Shown here: positions 52,161-60,219 of the stretch, one piece after another | How positions within the stretch are numbered: the first letter of the stretch is position 1 | Layout of the letters: every line of letters starts with the position of its first letter | Source of the DNA: JBKBIP01 sp046297495 | Lineage (GTDB): Bacteria > Planctomycetota > Planctomycetia > Gemmatales > Gemmataceae | Direction of reading: 5' to 3' | Assembly: GCA_046297495.1 (NCBI GenBank) | Contig: JBKBIP010000019.1 | Coordinates: 47,166 to 111,165, forward strand | DNA: 64,000 nt | Position numbers and translations under genes: made by a program | The notes under the pieces: model-generated | Told to the model about the DNA's origin: nothing | What the model saw: only the letters and a program-made list of their open reading frames with translations | Databases searched by the model: none

Positions 52161-54284
52161 TTAATGCTTGTCGCCCGTCACTTCCCGCGCTAGCTCTTCC
52201 GCCCCGTACAAGCGGCGCAGCGCTTCGAGGATGCCGCGCGAGTGGACGGAGATGTGGCGGGCTTGCACGTCGGTATAGACGAAGTTACGGACCAAGCCAT
52301 GGCGGTTGCGGTCAAAGTTGACGCCGACTAGCTCCCCGTTCCGATTCACGACGGGGCTGCCGGAGTTGCCGCCGATGGTGTCGGCGGTGGAGACGAAATT
52401 GAACGGCGTGGCTGGGTCGAGTTTCGCTTGGCCGGCGCGCCAACGCTGGGGCAGCACGAACGGCTCGCGGTGCTGCTGCTGCTCGGCTCGCTCGAAGGCG
52501 CCGCCGAAAGTGGTGTGGAAGGGCAAGGTTTCGCCATCCACCTCATATCCCTGCACCACGCCGAATGCCAACCGGAGCGTGAAGGTGGCGTCGGGCGGAA
52601 TGTCGGTGCCGAGCAGGTCGAAGCGGGCCTGCGCGATTTGGCCATAGGCTTGTCGCTCTGGTTCTTCCACCTCGGTTTCGTAACGCTTTCGGAGTTGGCG
52701 GGCTTCGTCATCGACTTGGCGGGCCAGTTGGATCATGGGATCGGTGGAAGCCGCGATCGCCTTGGTTCCGCCTTCGGCCAGCTGGCGGCGCTCGGCCACA
52801 TCCGCGAGCTTACTGCCGTTAACCAGGGCCGCCGCGCGCTCGGCGGGAGATTGATTCCCGCAAATCTCCTTGAACAGGGGATAATCACCCCCCAAGTTTT
52901 CCGCCCAGAAACTGAGCGATCCACCGAGCTTGGCTCGTTCCAATTCGGGATGGATGGGGGCCGGCGAGAAGAGCGACAAATACAGCGAGTCCAGGCTCGT
53001 TTCGCGGTACTCCGGCAACCGTTCGGCATTGGGTTTTTCCTTCTCCGCCGCCAACCGGACCAGGTGCCGGGCAATGCGAAAGAGCTGACTATCGAAAGCG
53101 TCGCCCAACTCCAGCAAAGCATATTCGGTTTCAAAAGCGTATAACTTGTCTTGAGCCTCGGCGATGCGCTGCCAAGCGTTGCCGTAGGCTTGACGTTTGG
53201 CGGGATCGGCCTGGACCTTCGCCTGCAACTGCACTTCCTCTTGCGCCTTGCGGCCCAAGATGGCGGGATCGAGCAAGCCCTGATACATGCCGGAGTAGGC
53301 TTTGCGGGCGTTGGCGGTGCGGTGCAGGTCGGTGCGAGCCATGCGGGCGAACTCCGGGCCGCGCTCGCTGAATTGCAGCAACAACGCTTCCCGCATCCGC
53401 AGCCGTTGCAGCAGATACGGCAACGTGATGTCGCGGCGATGACGCAAACGAGCTAAAGTTTCCAGGCGATTGGTCGTCCCCGGATGGCCGCTGACGAACA
53501 CCAGCTCCCCCTCTTGCGGGCCGGTCTCGCTCCACTTCAAGTAGTGTTCGATCTTAGCCGGCTTGTCATTTTCATAGACGCGGAAGAAACAGACATCGAG
53601 GTTATGGCGGGGATACTCGAAGTTGTCCGTATCGCCGCCAAAGAAGGCGATTTCCTGCTCCGGGGCGAACACCAAGCGGACATCGGTGTATTTCTGGTAG
53701 CGGTACAAGTGATACAGCCCGCCGTTGTACAACGTCACGACATCGCTGCGCAGGCCCGTTTTCTCCAGCGATTCCTTCTCGATGTCGGCGATCACGGCAC
53801 GCCGGGCGGCAAACGCTTCCGCGGGCGACATGGTCGGCTTCACAGCGGCGTTGACTCGGTGCGTGACATCTTCGATGGACTGCAAGACGTTCAATTCCAG
53901 ATCGGGGCAGCGCAATTCCTCATCTCGGTTGCGGGCGTGGAAGCCGTCGCGCAAGTAATCCTTGTCCTTGCTGCTGAGTTTCTGCAGGGCGTCGGAGCCG
54001 ATGTGATGATTGGTTAGCACCAGGCCATGCGGCGACACGAAGCTGCCCGACCCACCGTTGTTGAAGCGGACCGAGGCTTTTTGCAGCCGTTCCAGCCAGG
54101 CGTCATCGATGTCGAAGCCATATTTCGCCTTTAGCAGCGCGCGCGGCGGATTGGTGAACAGATACATCCCCTCGTCGGCCCAACAGGATTCCCTCACGCG
54201 GATCATGCCTCCAAGCACTAACAATCCCCCCCAGAGCGCGGCCAAGAGCGAATATCGCGGCGTTATCGAGATTATTGAGCGCAT
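52161..54284 (-). CDS. S46 family dipeptidyl-peptidase, DPP11-like
   Basis: 707 residues from the ATG at 54284 (GGCGGGGC upstream), with a signal-peptide-like N-terminus. S46 hallmarks: His in VLTNHHIGSDAL (93-94), Asp in GGDTDNFEYPRHN, and Ser641 in IGGNSGSPVVN. Eighteen residues after the Ser is Arg659 (VGVNFDRN), the position of Arg673 in Porphyromonas DPP11 (Ser655+18), which selects Asp/Glu at P1; DPP7 has Gly there. So acidic dipeptide specificity is predicted. These enzymes act in the periplasm on peptides. Start at 54416 is possible. Confidence 0.9.
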   Translation of the reverse strand: MRSIISITPRYSLLAALWGGLLVLGGMIRVRESCWADEGMYLFTNPPRALLKAKYGFDIDDAWLERLQKASVRFNNGGSGSFVSPHGLVLTNHHIGSDALQKLSSKDKDYLRDGFHARNRDEELRCPDLELNVLQSIEDVTHRVNAAVKPTMSPAEAFAARRAVIADIEKESLEKTGLRSDVVTLYNGGLYHLYRYQKYTDVRLVFAPEQEIAFFGGDTDNFEYPRHNLDVCFFRVYENDKPAKIEHYLKWSETGPQEGELVFVSGHPGTTNRLETLARLRHRRDITLPYLLQRLRMREALLLQFSERGPEFARMARTDLHRTANARKAYSGMYQGLLDPAILGRKAQEEVQLQAKVQADPAKRQAYGNAWQRIAEAQDKLYAFETEYALLELGDAFDSQLFRIARHLVRLAAEKEKPNAERLPEYRETSLDSLYLSLFSPAPIHPELERAKLGGSLSFWAENLGGDYPLFKEICGNQSPAERAAALVNGSKLADVAERRQLAEGGTKAIAASTDPMIQLARQVDDEARQLRKRYETEVEEPERQAYGQIAQARFDLLGTDIPPDATFTLRLAFGVVQGYEVDGETLPFHTTFGGAFERAEQQQHREPFVLPQRWRAGQAKLDPATPFNFVSTADTIGGNSGSPVVNRNGELVGVNFDRNRHGLVRNFVYTDVQARHISVHSRGILEALRRLYGAEELAREVTGDKH

Positions 54285-54495
54285 TAAGCCCCGCCTTTCG
54301 TCATTACAGTAACCGAGTCGATGTGTGGTTGCTTTAGTAATCTCTTTTCGTTCCGCTAACGTAACAGAGAGAAGTAGGCAATTGAAGAGCACAGCCACAG
54401 GATTTCGCGCCTTCAATTTGTGTTACTCCCGATGGCGCGATAAAGTAAGCGCACCAGTTCGCCTATACCCTCATCCTACGCGAAAGGAACACATC

Positions 54496-56100
54496 ATGGT
54501 TCGATGGTCCAAGGTCCTGCTCATGGGCCTTCTGCTGGCAGTCTGCGGCGCGCTCTGGGCCGCGGACGACGGCCCGGCGGGAACCTACAAATTCACCTTC
54601 ACCGCCCAGGGCCAAACACGTACCTTCTGGCTGGTACAGCTGGAAGAAAAAAACGGTCAGTGGACCGGCACCGTGGTCAGCACCCAGGAAGGAATTCCGC
54701 CCACCACCATCGACGGCCTCCAAGTCGATGGCGACCGCGTCCGTTTCCAGCTCTCGGTCCAGGGGGAACAGTTTAGCTTCGATGGCAGACTCCCCAAGGA
54801 GAAAGGCAAGCCAATCCTGGGTTCCTTCGAGCTAGGGGGACGCTTGTTCCTTGCCGAACTGGCGCCAACCAAGCTGAAAAAAATTGACCGCTTCGAGTTG
54901 AACAAGGAAATCCTGGACACTGCTCAAGGAGAGCGCGTCTGGGAAACGGCGCTGGGGCTGCTCCAAGAAGCCGAAGACCGCAAGACCTCCGCCGAGGACG
55001 TGCGGGGCTGGGCCGACAAAGCGTACAAGGCGGCCGAGCCTTACGGAGCGCGCATGCAGCGGATCGTTGCCTTGCGCATGGCGGAATCATTGCTTGACCA
55101 AGACGACTATACGCCAGTGGCCCTGGAATATGCCCGCCGTGCTGACCGCTTGCTCGATGCCAGCGACAATGCCGAGGACCAAACGCGCACGCTGCAACTG
55201 CTGGCCAGCGCCTTGAAGAAAGCTAATTTGCCCGACGACGTCAAACAAGTCGAGGCCCGGCTGGTGAAGCTGGAAAGCAAGCTCGACGAGGACTATCTCA
55301 AGAAGATGCCCCCCTTCAAGCCGGACACCTACGCCGGCCGCAAGGGAAAAAGCGATCGGGTCGTGCTCGTGGAGCTGTTCACCGGCGCTCAGTGTCCTCC
55401 CTGCGTCGCCGCTGACTTGGCGTTCGATGCCATCGACAAAACCTATAAGCCCACCGATGTCGTGTTGCTGCAATATCACCTGCACATCCCTGGCCCTGAT
55501 CCATTGACCAACCCCGACACGGTGGCCCGCAGTGATTTCTATGGCGAGGAGATTGAGGGGACGCCGACCATCTTTTTCAACGGCAAGCCGCGGGCTTCCG
55601 GTGGCGGCGGCGTCGATGATTCGGAAGAGAAATACCAGCAATATCGCAAGGTCATTGACCCACTGTTGGAAACGACCACACCGATCCACCTCAAGGCCGA
55701 CGTGAAACGCGCCGGGGACAAGCTGACCATCGCGGCCACGGCCAGCGACATCGCCAAGCCCAGCGATCAACTCCGGCTCCGGTTGGCCTTGGCGGAAAAA
55801 CAGGTTCGCTACACCGGCAGCAATGGCCTACGCTTCCATCATCAAGTCGTGCGCGCCATGCCCGGCGGCGTCGATGGCTTCCCGCTGGAGAAGAAGGAGG
55901 TGCGCCAAGAAGTCACGGTGGATCTGAACGATCTGCGCAAGGAAATCACCGCCTATCTCAACGCCTATGGCATGCGCCGTCCCTTCCCGAACAGCAATCG
56001 ACCGTTGGATTTCAAAGACTTGCGCGTCATCGCCTTCGTGCAAGATGACGGCACCAAGGAAGTCTTGCAAGCCGTGGAAGTCGAAGTGCCGGAGAAATGA
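54496..56100 (+). CDS. secreted thioredoxin-fold protein with CPPC
   Basis: 534 residues from the ATG at 54496 (GAAAGGA upstream). Signal peptide to about residue 25 (LLMGLLLAVCGALWAADD). A beta-rich N-terminal domain (about 30-130) is followed by a helical repeat segment (about 135-270). At about 300 is a thioredoxin-like domain, VVLVELFTGAQCPPCVAADLAFDAI, with a CPPC redox motif and GTPTIFFNGKP. The last 150 residues are beta-rich. The pattern resembles Omp28/DUF1223 secreted redox proteins. It may oxidise, reduce or isomerise disulfides in the periplasm. Confidence 0.75.
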   Translation: MVRWSKVLLMGLLLAVCGALWAADDGPAGTYKFTFTAQGQTRTFWLVQLEEKNGQWTGTVVSTQEGIPPTTIDGLQVDGDRVRFQLSVQGEQFSFDGRLPKEKGKPILGSFELGGRLFLAELAPTKLKKIDRFELNKEILDTAQGERVWETALGLLQEAEDRKTSAEDVRGWADKAYKAAEPYGARMQRIVALRMAESLLDQDDYTPVALEYARRADRLLDASDNAEDQTRTLQLLASALKKANLPDDVKQVEARLVKLESKLDEDYLKKMPPFKPDTYAGRKGKSDRVVLVELFTGAQCPPCVAADLAFDAIDKTYKPTDVVLLQYHLHIPGPDPLTNPDTVARSDFYGEEIEGTPTIFFNGKPRASGGGGVDDSEEKYQQYRKVIDPLLETTTPIHLKADVKRAGDKLTIAATASDIAKPSDQLRLRLALAEKQVRYTGSNGLRFHHQVVRAMPGGVDGFPLEKKEVRQEVTVDLNDLRKEITAYLNAYGMRRPFPNSNRPLDFKDLRVIAFVQDDGTKEVLQAVEVEVPEK

Positions 56101-56133
56101 TTCATCCACGATTGTCTTGATATTAGCTTTCTT

Positions 56134-56183
56134 GATTCATCGTTTCGCGTGGGTATTTCACAGTCAGCGCGAAACGATGAATC
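56134..56183. repeat. ATTCATCG palindrome, T subtype, perfect 16-bp arms
   Basis: GATTCATCGTTTCGCG (56134-56149) pairs perfectly with CGCGAAACGATGAATC (56168-56183), 18-base loop. It lies between the thioredoxin gene (plus) and the Uma2 remnant (minus), convergent. Confidence 0.9.
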
Positions 56184-56208
56184 ATGAAGAGGATTGGAAC
56201 ATACGTCG

Positions 56209-56517
56209 TCATCTTTCGGATTGCCCCGGCACCGCGAAAAACTCGTTCACCGGACAACGAAAGTCGGGCAACACGTCAGCGCCGGTAAGTTCCCCGTTCT
56301 CCCGTACCACATAAGAACGTCGATCGGGGCGAAAAATAGTCACGTTTCGAGCTTCAGGATCAACCAACCAGACCAGCTGAGTGCCGAAGTTCAGTTGATC
56401 TTCCACGCGCTCGGTCATCCGACCTACCGTATCGTTCGGCGACAGCATTTCAACGGCCAGCAGTGGTGGAGTTTGAACGAATCCCACTTCCAAACGATCC
56501 CACGCTGCTTTTAAAGT
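56209..56517 (-). pseudogene. remnant of a Uma2-family (DUF820) endonuclease
   Basis: The frame reads PPLLAVEMLSPNDTVGRMTERVEDQLNFGTQLVWLVDPE and later LTGADVLPDFRCPVNEFF, the C-terminal half of Uma2 proteins. The N-terminal half is missing: an in-frame stop (TAA at 56520-56518) lies upstream and no ATG or ribosome site exists (only a TTG at 56493). Uma2 proteins are abundant, mobile genes in planctomycetes and cyanobacteria, so this is a decayed copy. It follows sucC on the same strand by 15 bases. Confidence 0.75.
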
Positions 56518-56532
56518 TTATTCCATCTTATT

Positions 56533-57732
56533 CTACCCCTTCGCCGCCGCCACGATCTTCTGCGCGGCTTCGGTCAGACCGGAGGCGGTTTGCATCATGG
56601 GTAGCTCGGAGCGGACGGAGTTGAGAATCGCGCGGGCCTTTTCGACGTTGGTGCCTTCGAGACGGACGACCACCGGGACTTGGAAGCCGACTTCCCTGCC
56701 CGCTTTGACCAATGCCTCGGCGATCAGATCGCACTTGGCGATGCCGCCGAAGATGTTCACCAGCACTCCTTGCACGCGGTCATCGGCCAGGATGATGCGG
56801 AAGGCTTCGATGGCCCCTTCCGCCGTCACGCCGCCGCCGACGTCGAGGAAATTGGCCGGCTCGCCGCCGTGATACTTGATAATGTCCATCGTGGACATGG
56901 CCAAGCCAGCGCCGTTGACCAGGCAGCCGATGTTGCCAGTCAGACTGATGTAACTCAAACCGGCGCGCCCCGCGCGCAGCTCGGCGGGGTCTTCCTCGCT
57001 TTCGTCGCGCAGCTGCTCGATGTCGGGATGGCGGAACAGGGCGTTGTCATCGAAAGTCATCTTGGCGTCCAACGCCAGCACCTCCCCCTTGGGGGTCACG
57101 ACCACGGGGTTGATCTCGGCCAAGCTGCAATCCTTGTCGATGAACACGCGGCATAGGGCCGTCATCAATTTCTCGGCGGCGGGGACCTGCTCGGCGGGAA
57201 AGTCCAGGGCGAAGGCCAGGCGGCGCGACTGGAACGGTTGCAGGCCGGCATCGGGATGGACGACCGCCTTGAGAATCTTCTCCGGGGACCGGGCGGCCAC
57301 TTCCTCGATCTCGACGCCTCCTTCGGCGCAGGCCATGAGCACTGGCAGGCCAATGGCTCGGTCCAGAACCATGCCCAGGTAGATTTCGCGGGCAATGTCG
57401 GCGGCTTGCTGCACCAGCACCTTGCTCACCTTCTGCCCCTGTTCGCCGGTCTGCTTCGTGACCAAAGGATACTTGAGCATCACTTCGGCCACGGCAGCGA
57501 CCTCCTCTCGCTGGGTGATGAACTTGACACCGCCGTAATCCTTACCGCTGTCTTTGAAGCGTCCCTTGCCGCGCCCCCCAGCGTGAATTTGGGCCTTGAG
57601 CACCACTGGCCCGCCCCCCAGCTGATCAAAGGCATGTTGGGCCTCGGCGGGGGTCGAGGCCACGATACCGCGCGGAATGGCCGCCCCGGCGGCGGCCAGT
57701 AGTTCTTTCGCTTGAAATTCATGGATTTTCAT
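56533..57732 (-). CDS. sucC: succinyl-CoA synthetase beta subunit
   Basis: 399 residues from the ATG at 57732 (CAAGGA upstream). [22 protein letters not shown], the ATP-grasp region [43 protein letters not shown], and the C-terminal [33 protein letters not shown] and [14 protein letters not shown] are all diagnostic. It makes ATP or GTP from succinyl-CoA in the TCA cycle. The alpha-subunit gene (sucD), usually adjacent, is not here: a Uma2 remnant follows instead. It must be encoded elsewhere. Confidence 0.96.
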   Translation of the reverse strand: MKIHEFQAKELLAAAGAAIPRGIVASTPAEAQHAFDQLGGGPVVLKAQIHAGGRGKGRFKDSGKDYGGVKFITQREEVAAVAEVMLKYPLVTKQTGEQGQKVSKVLVQQAADIAREIYLGMVLDRAIGLPVLMACAEGGVEIEEVAARSPEKILKAVVHPDAGLQPFQSRRLAFALDFPAEQVPAAEKLMTALCRVFIDKDCSLAEINPVVVTPKGEVLALDAKMTFDDNALFRHPDIEQLRDESEEDPAELRAGRAGLSYISLTGNIGCLVNGAGLAMSTMDIIKYHGGEPANFLDVGGGVTAEGAIEAFRIILADDRVQGVLVNIFGGIAKCDLIAEALVKAGREVGFQVPVVVRLEGTNVEKARAILNSVRSELPMMQTASGLTEAAQKIVAAAKG

Positions 57733-57833
57733 GGTTTTTTCCTTGCAGAAACGAACGAGCAACGCAATCTTTATATCACCCTCAAGCATGGGCGGACACC
57801 AACTTTTGACACTCCCAGAAAGATGACGCCGTA

Positions 57834-58331
57834 ATGCCAGCCGATTTGCAGCAAGTCTTGTCCTTCTCGCTTCACTTGAACCATTTGCAACAACTGGGTC
57901 TGGCATTTCTGCTTGGCTCGTTCGCGGTTGCCACCTTGTCGGACCTGCGCCGGTTGTCGGCCCAGCAGGAGTTCCGCGAAATCTGGCTGTTGTTTCTGCT
58001 AGCCGTCTTGATTCGGGATGGTTACGAGATTCAGCAAGGCAGCGAGACCTTCACCGTCATGGTCATCAAATGGGGGCTGATCCTTTTGCTATCGGTTTTG
58101 TCCGTGCGGCAGGTGGGGGTGCTGTTTCGGTTGGCGACTGGGGATGTGGCGGCGTTGGCGGCAGCGGCGTGTCTATTGACGCCCGTGCTGATCGTCATTT
58201 TCTATCTGCTGGCCAAGGTGCTGGCCTGGATCATCGGCCCCATGCTGGCCCGGGGCCGCAACGTCTGGCCGTTCATGCCCGTCGTCAGTCTGGCAACCTT
58301 GGCCGTGCTGGTGCTGGGCTTGCTTCTTTGA
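57834..58331 (+). CDS. membrane protein resembling A24-type (prepilin) peptidases
   Basis: 165 residues with about four membrane helices. SDLRRLSAQQEFREIWLLFLL (from about residue 36) fits the first-Asp loop of archaeal-type prepilin peptidases (A24), and RLATGDVAALAAAAC (from about residue 98) matches the second-Asp GD loop. The usual methylase part is absent, as in the short FlaK/PibD form. Divergent from sucC (102 bp apart). The assignment rests on two short motifs and membrane topology, so treat it as tentative. Confidence 0.5.
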   Translation: MPADLQQVLSFSLHLNHLQQLGLAFLLGSFAVATLSDLRRLSAQQEFREIWLLFLLAVLIRDGYEIQQGSETFTVMVIKWGLILLLSVLSVRQVGVLFRLATGDVAALAAAACLLTPVLIVIFYLLAKVLAWIIGPMLARGRNVWPFMPVVSLATLAVLVLGLLL

Positions 58332-58500
58332 ACAACAAAAGGCCCCGCTTTTTTCGCCAGCGGGGTTGGGACCATCCACTGGCGGCGAGAAAATGCACCG
58401 GGTCCCTTTTTTCCTCGTGAGATTGAATAAAATAACACCGGGGTTCGACGTAGAGTGTAGTAACAACTTGTTGGAGACCCTTGCGAAGAAGGGAGACATC

Positions 58501-58866
58501 ATGGCAGCTGAACTACGTGAGGAAGCAGGTGGCAAAGTCTTGGCGGTGAAACTCACCGGCAAACTGACGAAGGAGGACTATGAGCAATTCGTGCCGGTGG
58601 CCGAACGACTCATTCAGCAGCATGGCAAAGTCCGGATGCTGGTGGAGATGAGTGACTTTCACGGCTGGACGGCGGGAGCCTTGTGGGAAGACATCAAGTT
58701 CGACCTGAAACACTTCAAGGACATCGAACGCTTAGCCCTGATCGGGGAAAGCAAGTGGGAACAGGGCATGGCCACGTTCTGCAAACCGTTCACCACGGCC
58801 TCGATCAAGTATTTCGACGCTGCCAAAGCGGATGAGGCCAAGACGTGGATCCAGGAAGGGGTGTGA
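58501..58866 (+). CDS. SpoIIAA-like (STAS-related) protein
   Basis: 121 residues from the ATG at 58501 (AGAAGGGAGA upstream). VLAVKLTGKLTKEDYEQFVPVAERLI, VRMLVEMSDFHGWTAGALWEDIKFDLKHFKDIERLALIGESKWEQ and KYFDAAKADEAKTWI are the pattern of the SpoIIAA-like family, a STAS-type alpha/beta fold. No phosphorylatable Ser of the anti-anti-sigma type is obvious. The function of these stand-alone proteins is not well established. Confidence 0.85.
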   Translation: MAAELREEAGGKVLAVKLTGKLTKEDYEQFVPVAERLIQQHGKVRMLVEMSDFHGWTAGALWEDIKFDLKHFKDIERLALIGESKWEQGMATFCKPFTTASIKYFDAAKADEAKTWIQEGV

Positions 58867-58897
58867 TCCGTTGCCGTGATGGACCAATCCACTCCGC

Positions 58898-58930
58898 GTT
58901 TGGCGACGCTTCATCAAAGCGTCGCCAAAT
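58898..58930. repeat. palindrome, GTTTGGCGACGCTT family, short form
   Basis: TTTGGCGACGCTT and AAAGCGTCGCCAAA pair around ATC. The arms match those at 12271-12336 with G/C swapped for A/T at one pair, i.e. complementary change. It lies just after the SpoIIAA-like gene. Confidence 0.8.
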
Positions 58931-59235
58931 GCTCCTACCCCGTCGCCTGTTGCTGACGCGGTGCTTGCCGAATGACATCTGACTGCGTTGTTGGCGCGGC
59001 GGTCCCTCTGTCGCCGCGAAGGGCGCGTCACATTCCTCCATCTCAAAGCCTTACAGCCCGAAATGCTGTGTGCCCCCAAGTGAAGATGATATGAAGGCAT
59101 AAGCACGGCTTATGGGCCTGGTGGCGCCAATCGCTGCGTGCGAAAACGCGCGGGCAAAGGTCTCCAAGTGCGGCAGCTGCTCCACGATGACAGGCTCTCA
59201 AGAAACGTAAGGACCACCAGCAGGGTGGCAGGGAC

Positions 59236-59283
59236 GTTCATCGTTTCGCGCAGGGATTTGTTCCCACGCGAAACGATGATGCG
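59236..59283. repeat. ATTCATCG palindrome, T subtype, truncated at the ends
   Basis: CATCGTTTCGCG (59239-59250) pairs perfectly with CGCGAAACGATG (59267-59278), plus GGGA/TCCC inside. It lies between convergent genes. Confidence 0.7.
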
Positions 59284-59324
59284 AACTACTCGTCATCAAT
59301 CCATGAGCAGTCAACTAGGGCGTG

Positions 59325-59933
59325 CTATTCCTTTTCCAATGGCGTGACCCACAGGTAAACCGTGTGGTCAAAGCTCTCGCCGGAGGGGCGGACCTTGACG
59401 ACCTTGGTGGGCTTGACGCCGCGCATGTCGAAATTGTGCGACACGATGCGCGAGCCGGGTTTCATCTTTTCCAGCTGGGGGATCAGCTTGACGTTCAAGC
59501 TGGGCAACAAGTACAAGGTGATGACATTGGCCTTGCTCAAATCCAGCTCGAAAATATCTTGCTGCTTGATCTCGACCAGATCACCGACGTTGTTTTTCTT
59601 GACATTCTCTATCGATTCCTTGATACGGGCGGGATCGACGTCAAAGCCGGTCGCCTTGCAGCCGTACTTCTTGGCGGCTGTGACTACGATGCGACCATCG
59701 CCGCAGCCCAAATCATAGACGATGTCCCCCTTCTTGACCTCGGCCAGCTCCAGCATCTTGTCCACCACTTCTTGTGGCGTGGGGACGAAGATGACGTCGG
59801 GGTCCTTGATCTTCTTGAGCTTCGGCTCATCCTGTTCCGAGAGAACCGTCATGGGGTTCAGCAATACCCCGCTCAAAGCCACCAGCAACAAGCCGGCCAG
59901 GCTCCAGCGAGCCAACGTAACGGTGCGTACCAT
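59325..59933 (-). CDS. exported class I SAM-dependent methyltransferase
   Basis: 202 residues from the ATG at 59933. An N-terminal hydrophobic signal (WSLAGLLLVALSGVLL) precedes the methyltransferase fold: VPTPQEVVDKMLELAEVKKGDIVYDLGCGDGRIVVTAAKKYG, with DLGCGDG the SAM-binding glycine loop, and GFDVDPARI the acidic loop. C-terminal half without a clear substrate domain. An exported SAM methyltransferase is odd because SAM is cytoplasmic; it may be membrane-anchored facing the cytoplasm, or the signal may be a membrane anchor. Substrate unknown. 286 bp upstream to the MATE gene. Confidence 0.8.
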   Translation of the reverse strand: MVRTVTLARWSLAGLLLVALSGVLLNPMTVLSEQDEPKLKKIKDPDVIFVPTPQEVVDKMLELAEVKKGDIVYDLGCGDGRIVVTAAKKYGCKATGFDVDPARIKESIENVKKNNVGDLVEIKQQDIFELDLSKANVITLYLLPSLNVKLIPQLEKMKPGSRIVSHNFDMRGVKPTKVVKVRPSGESFDHTVYLWVTPLEKE

Positions 59934-60219
59934 GTGATGCGTCTCCTTGTGAGTAACTTCTTCGTGAAGCGTCCGGCGGCGGGGCCGTTCCCGCGGCCCT
60001 AATCCGACGCGCCGCTCCAGGATGAACATTCAACCCTAACGACAGGGCGAACATTCATTCCGCCATTTTATAATGAACCTTTGGCGGCGTGGCAAATCAA
60101 ATATATGACTCCCGCTTTTCCGCTTTCCCCGTTCACGCGCTGGCATGGCCGGCTCGTGAGAACTTTGCCTACCGAGGATTGGTCGAGACATCGAATCCGT
60201 TCACGTGAAGGATATTTAT

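Larger units (their letters stand above)
58867..59324. other. 458-bp intergenic region with two palindromes and no gene
   Basis: The region lies between the SpoIIAA-like gene (plus) and the exported methyltransferase (minus). It holds the GTTTGGCGACGCTT palindrome (58898-58930) and an ATTCATCG palindrome (59236-59283). Frames of 60-120 codons here lack ribosome sites and protein-like composition. Confidence 0.5.
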
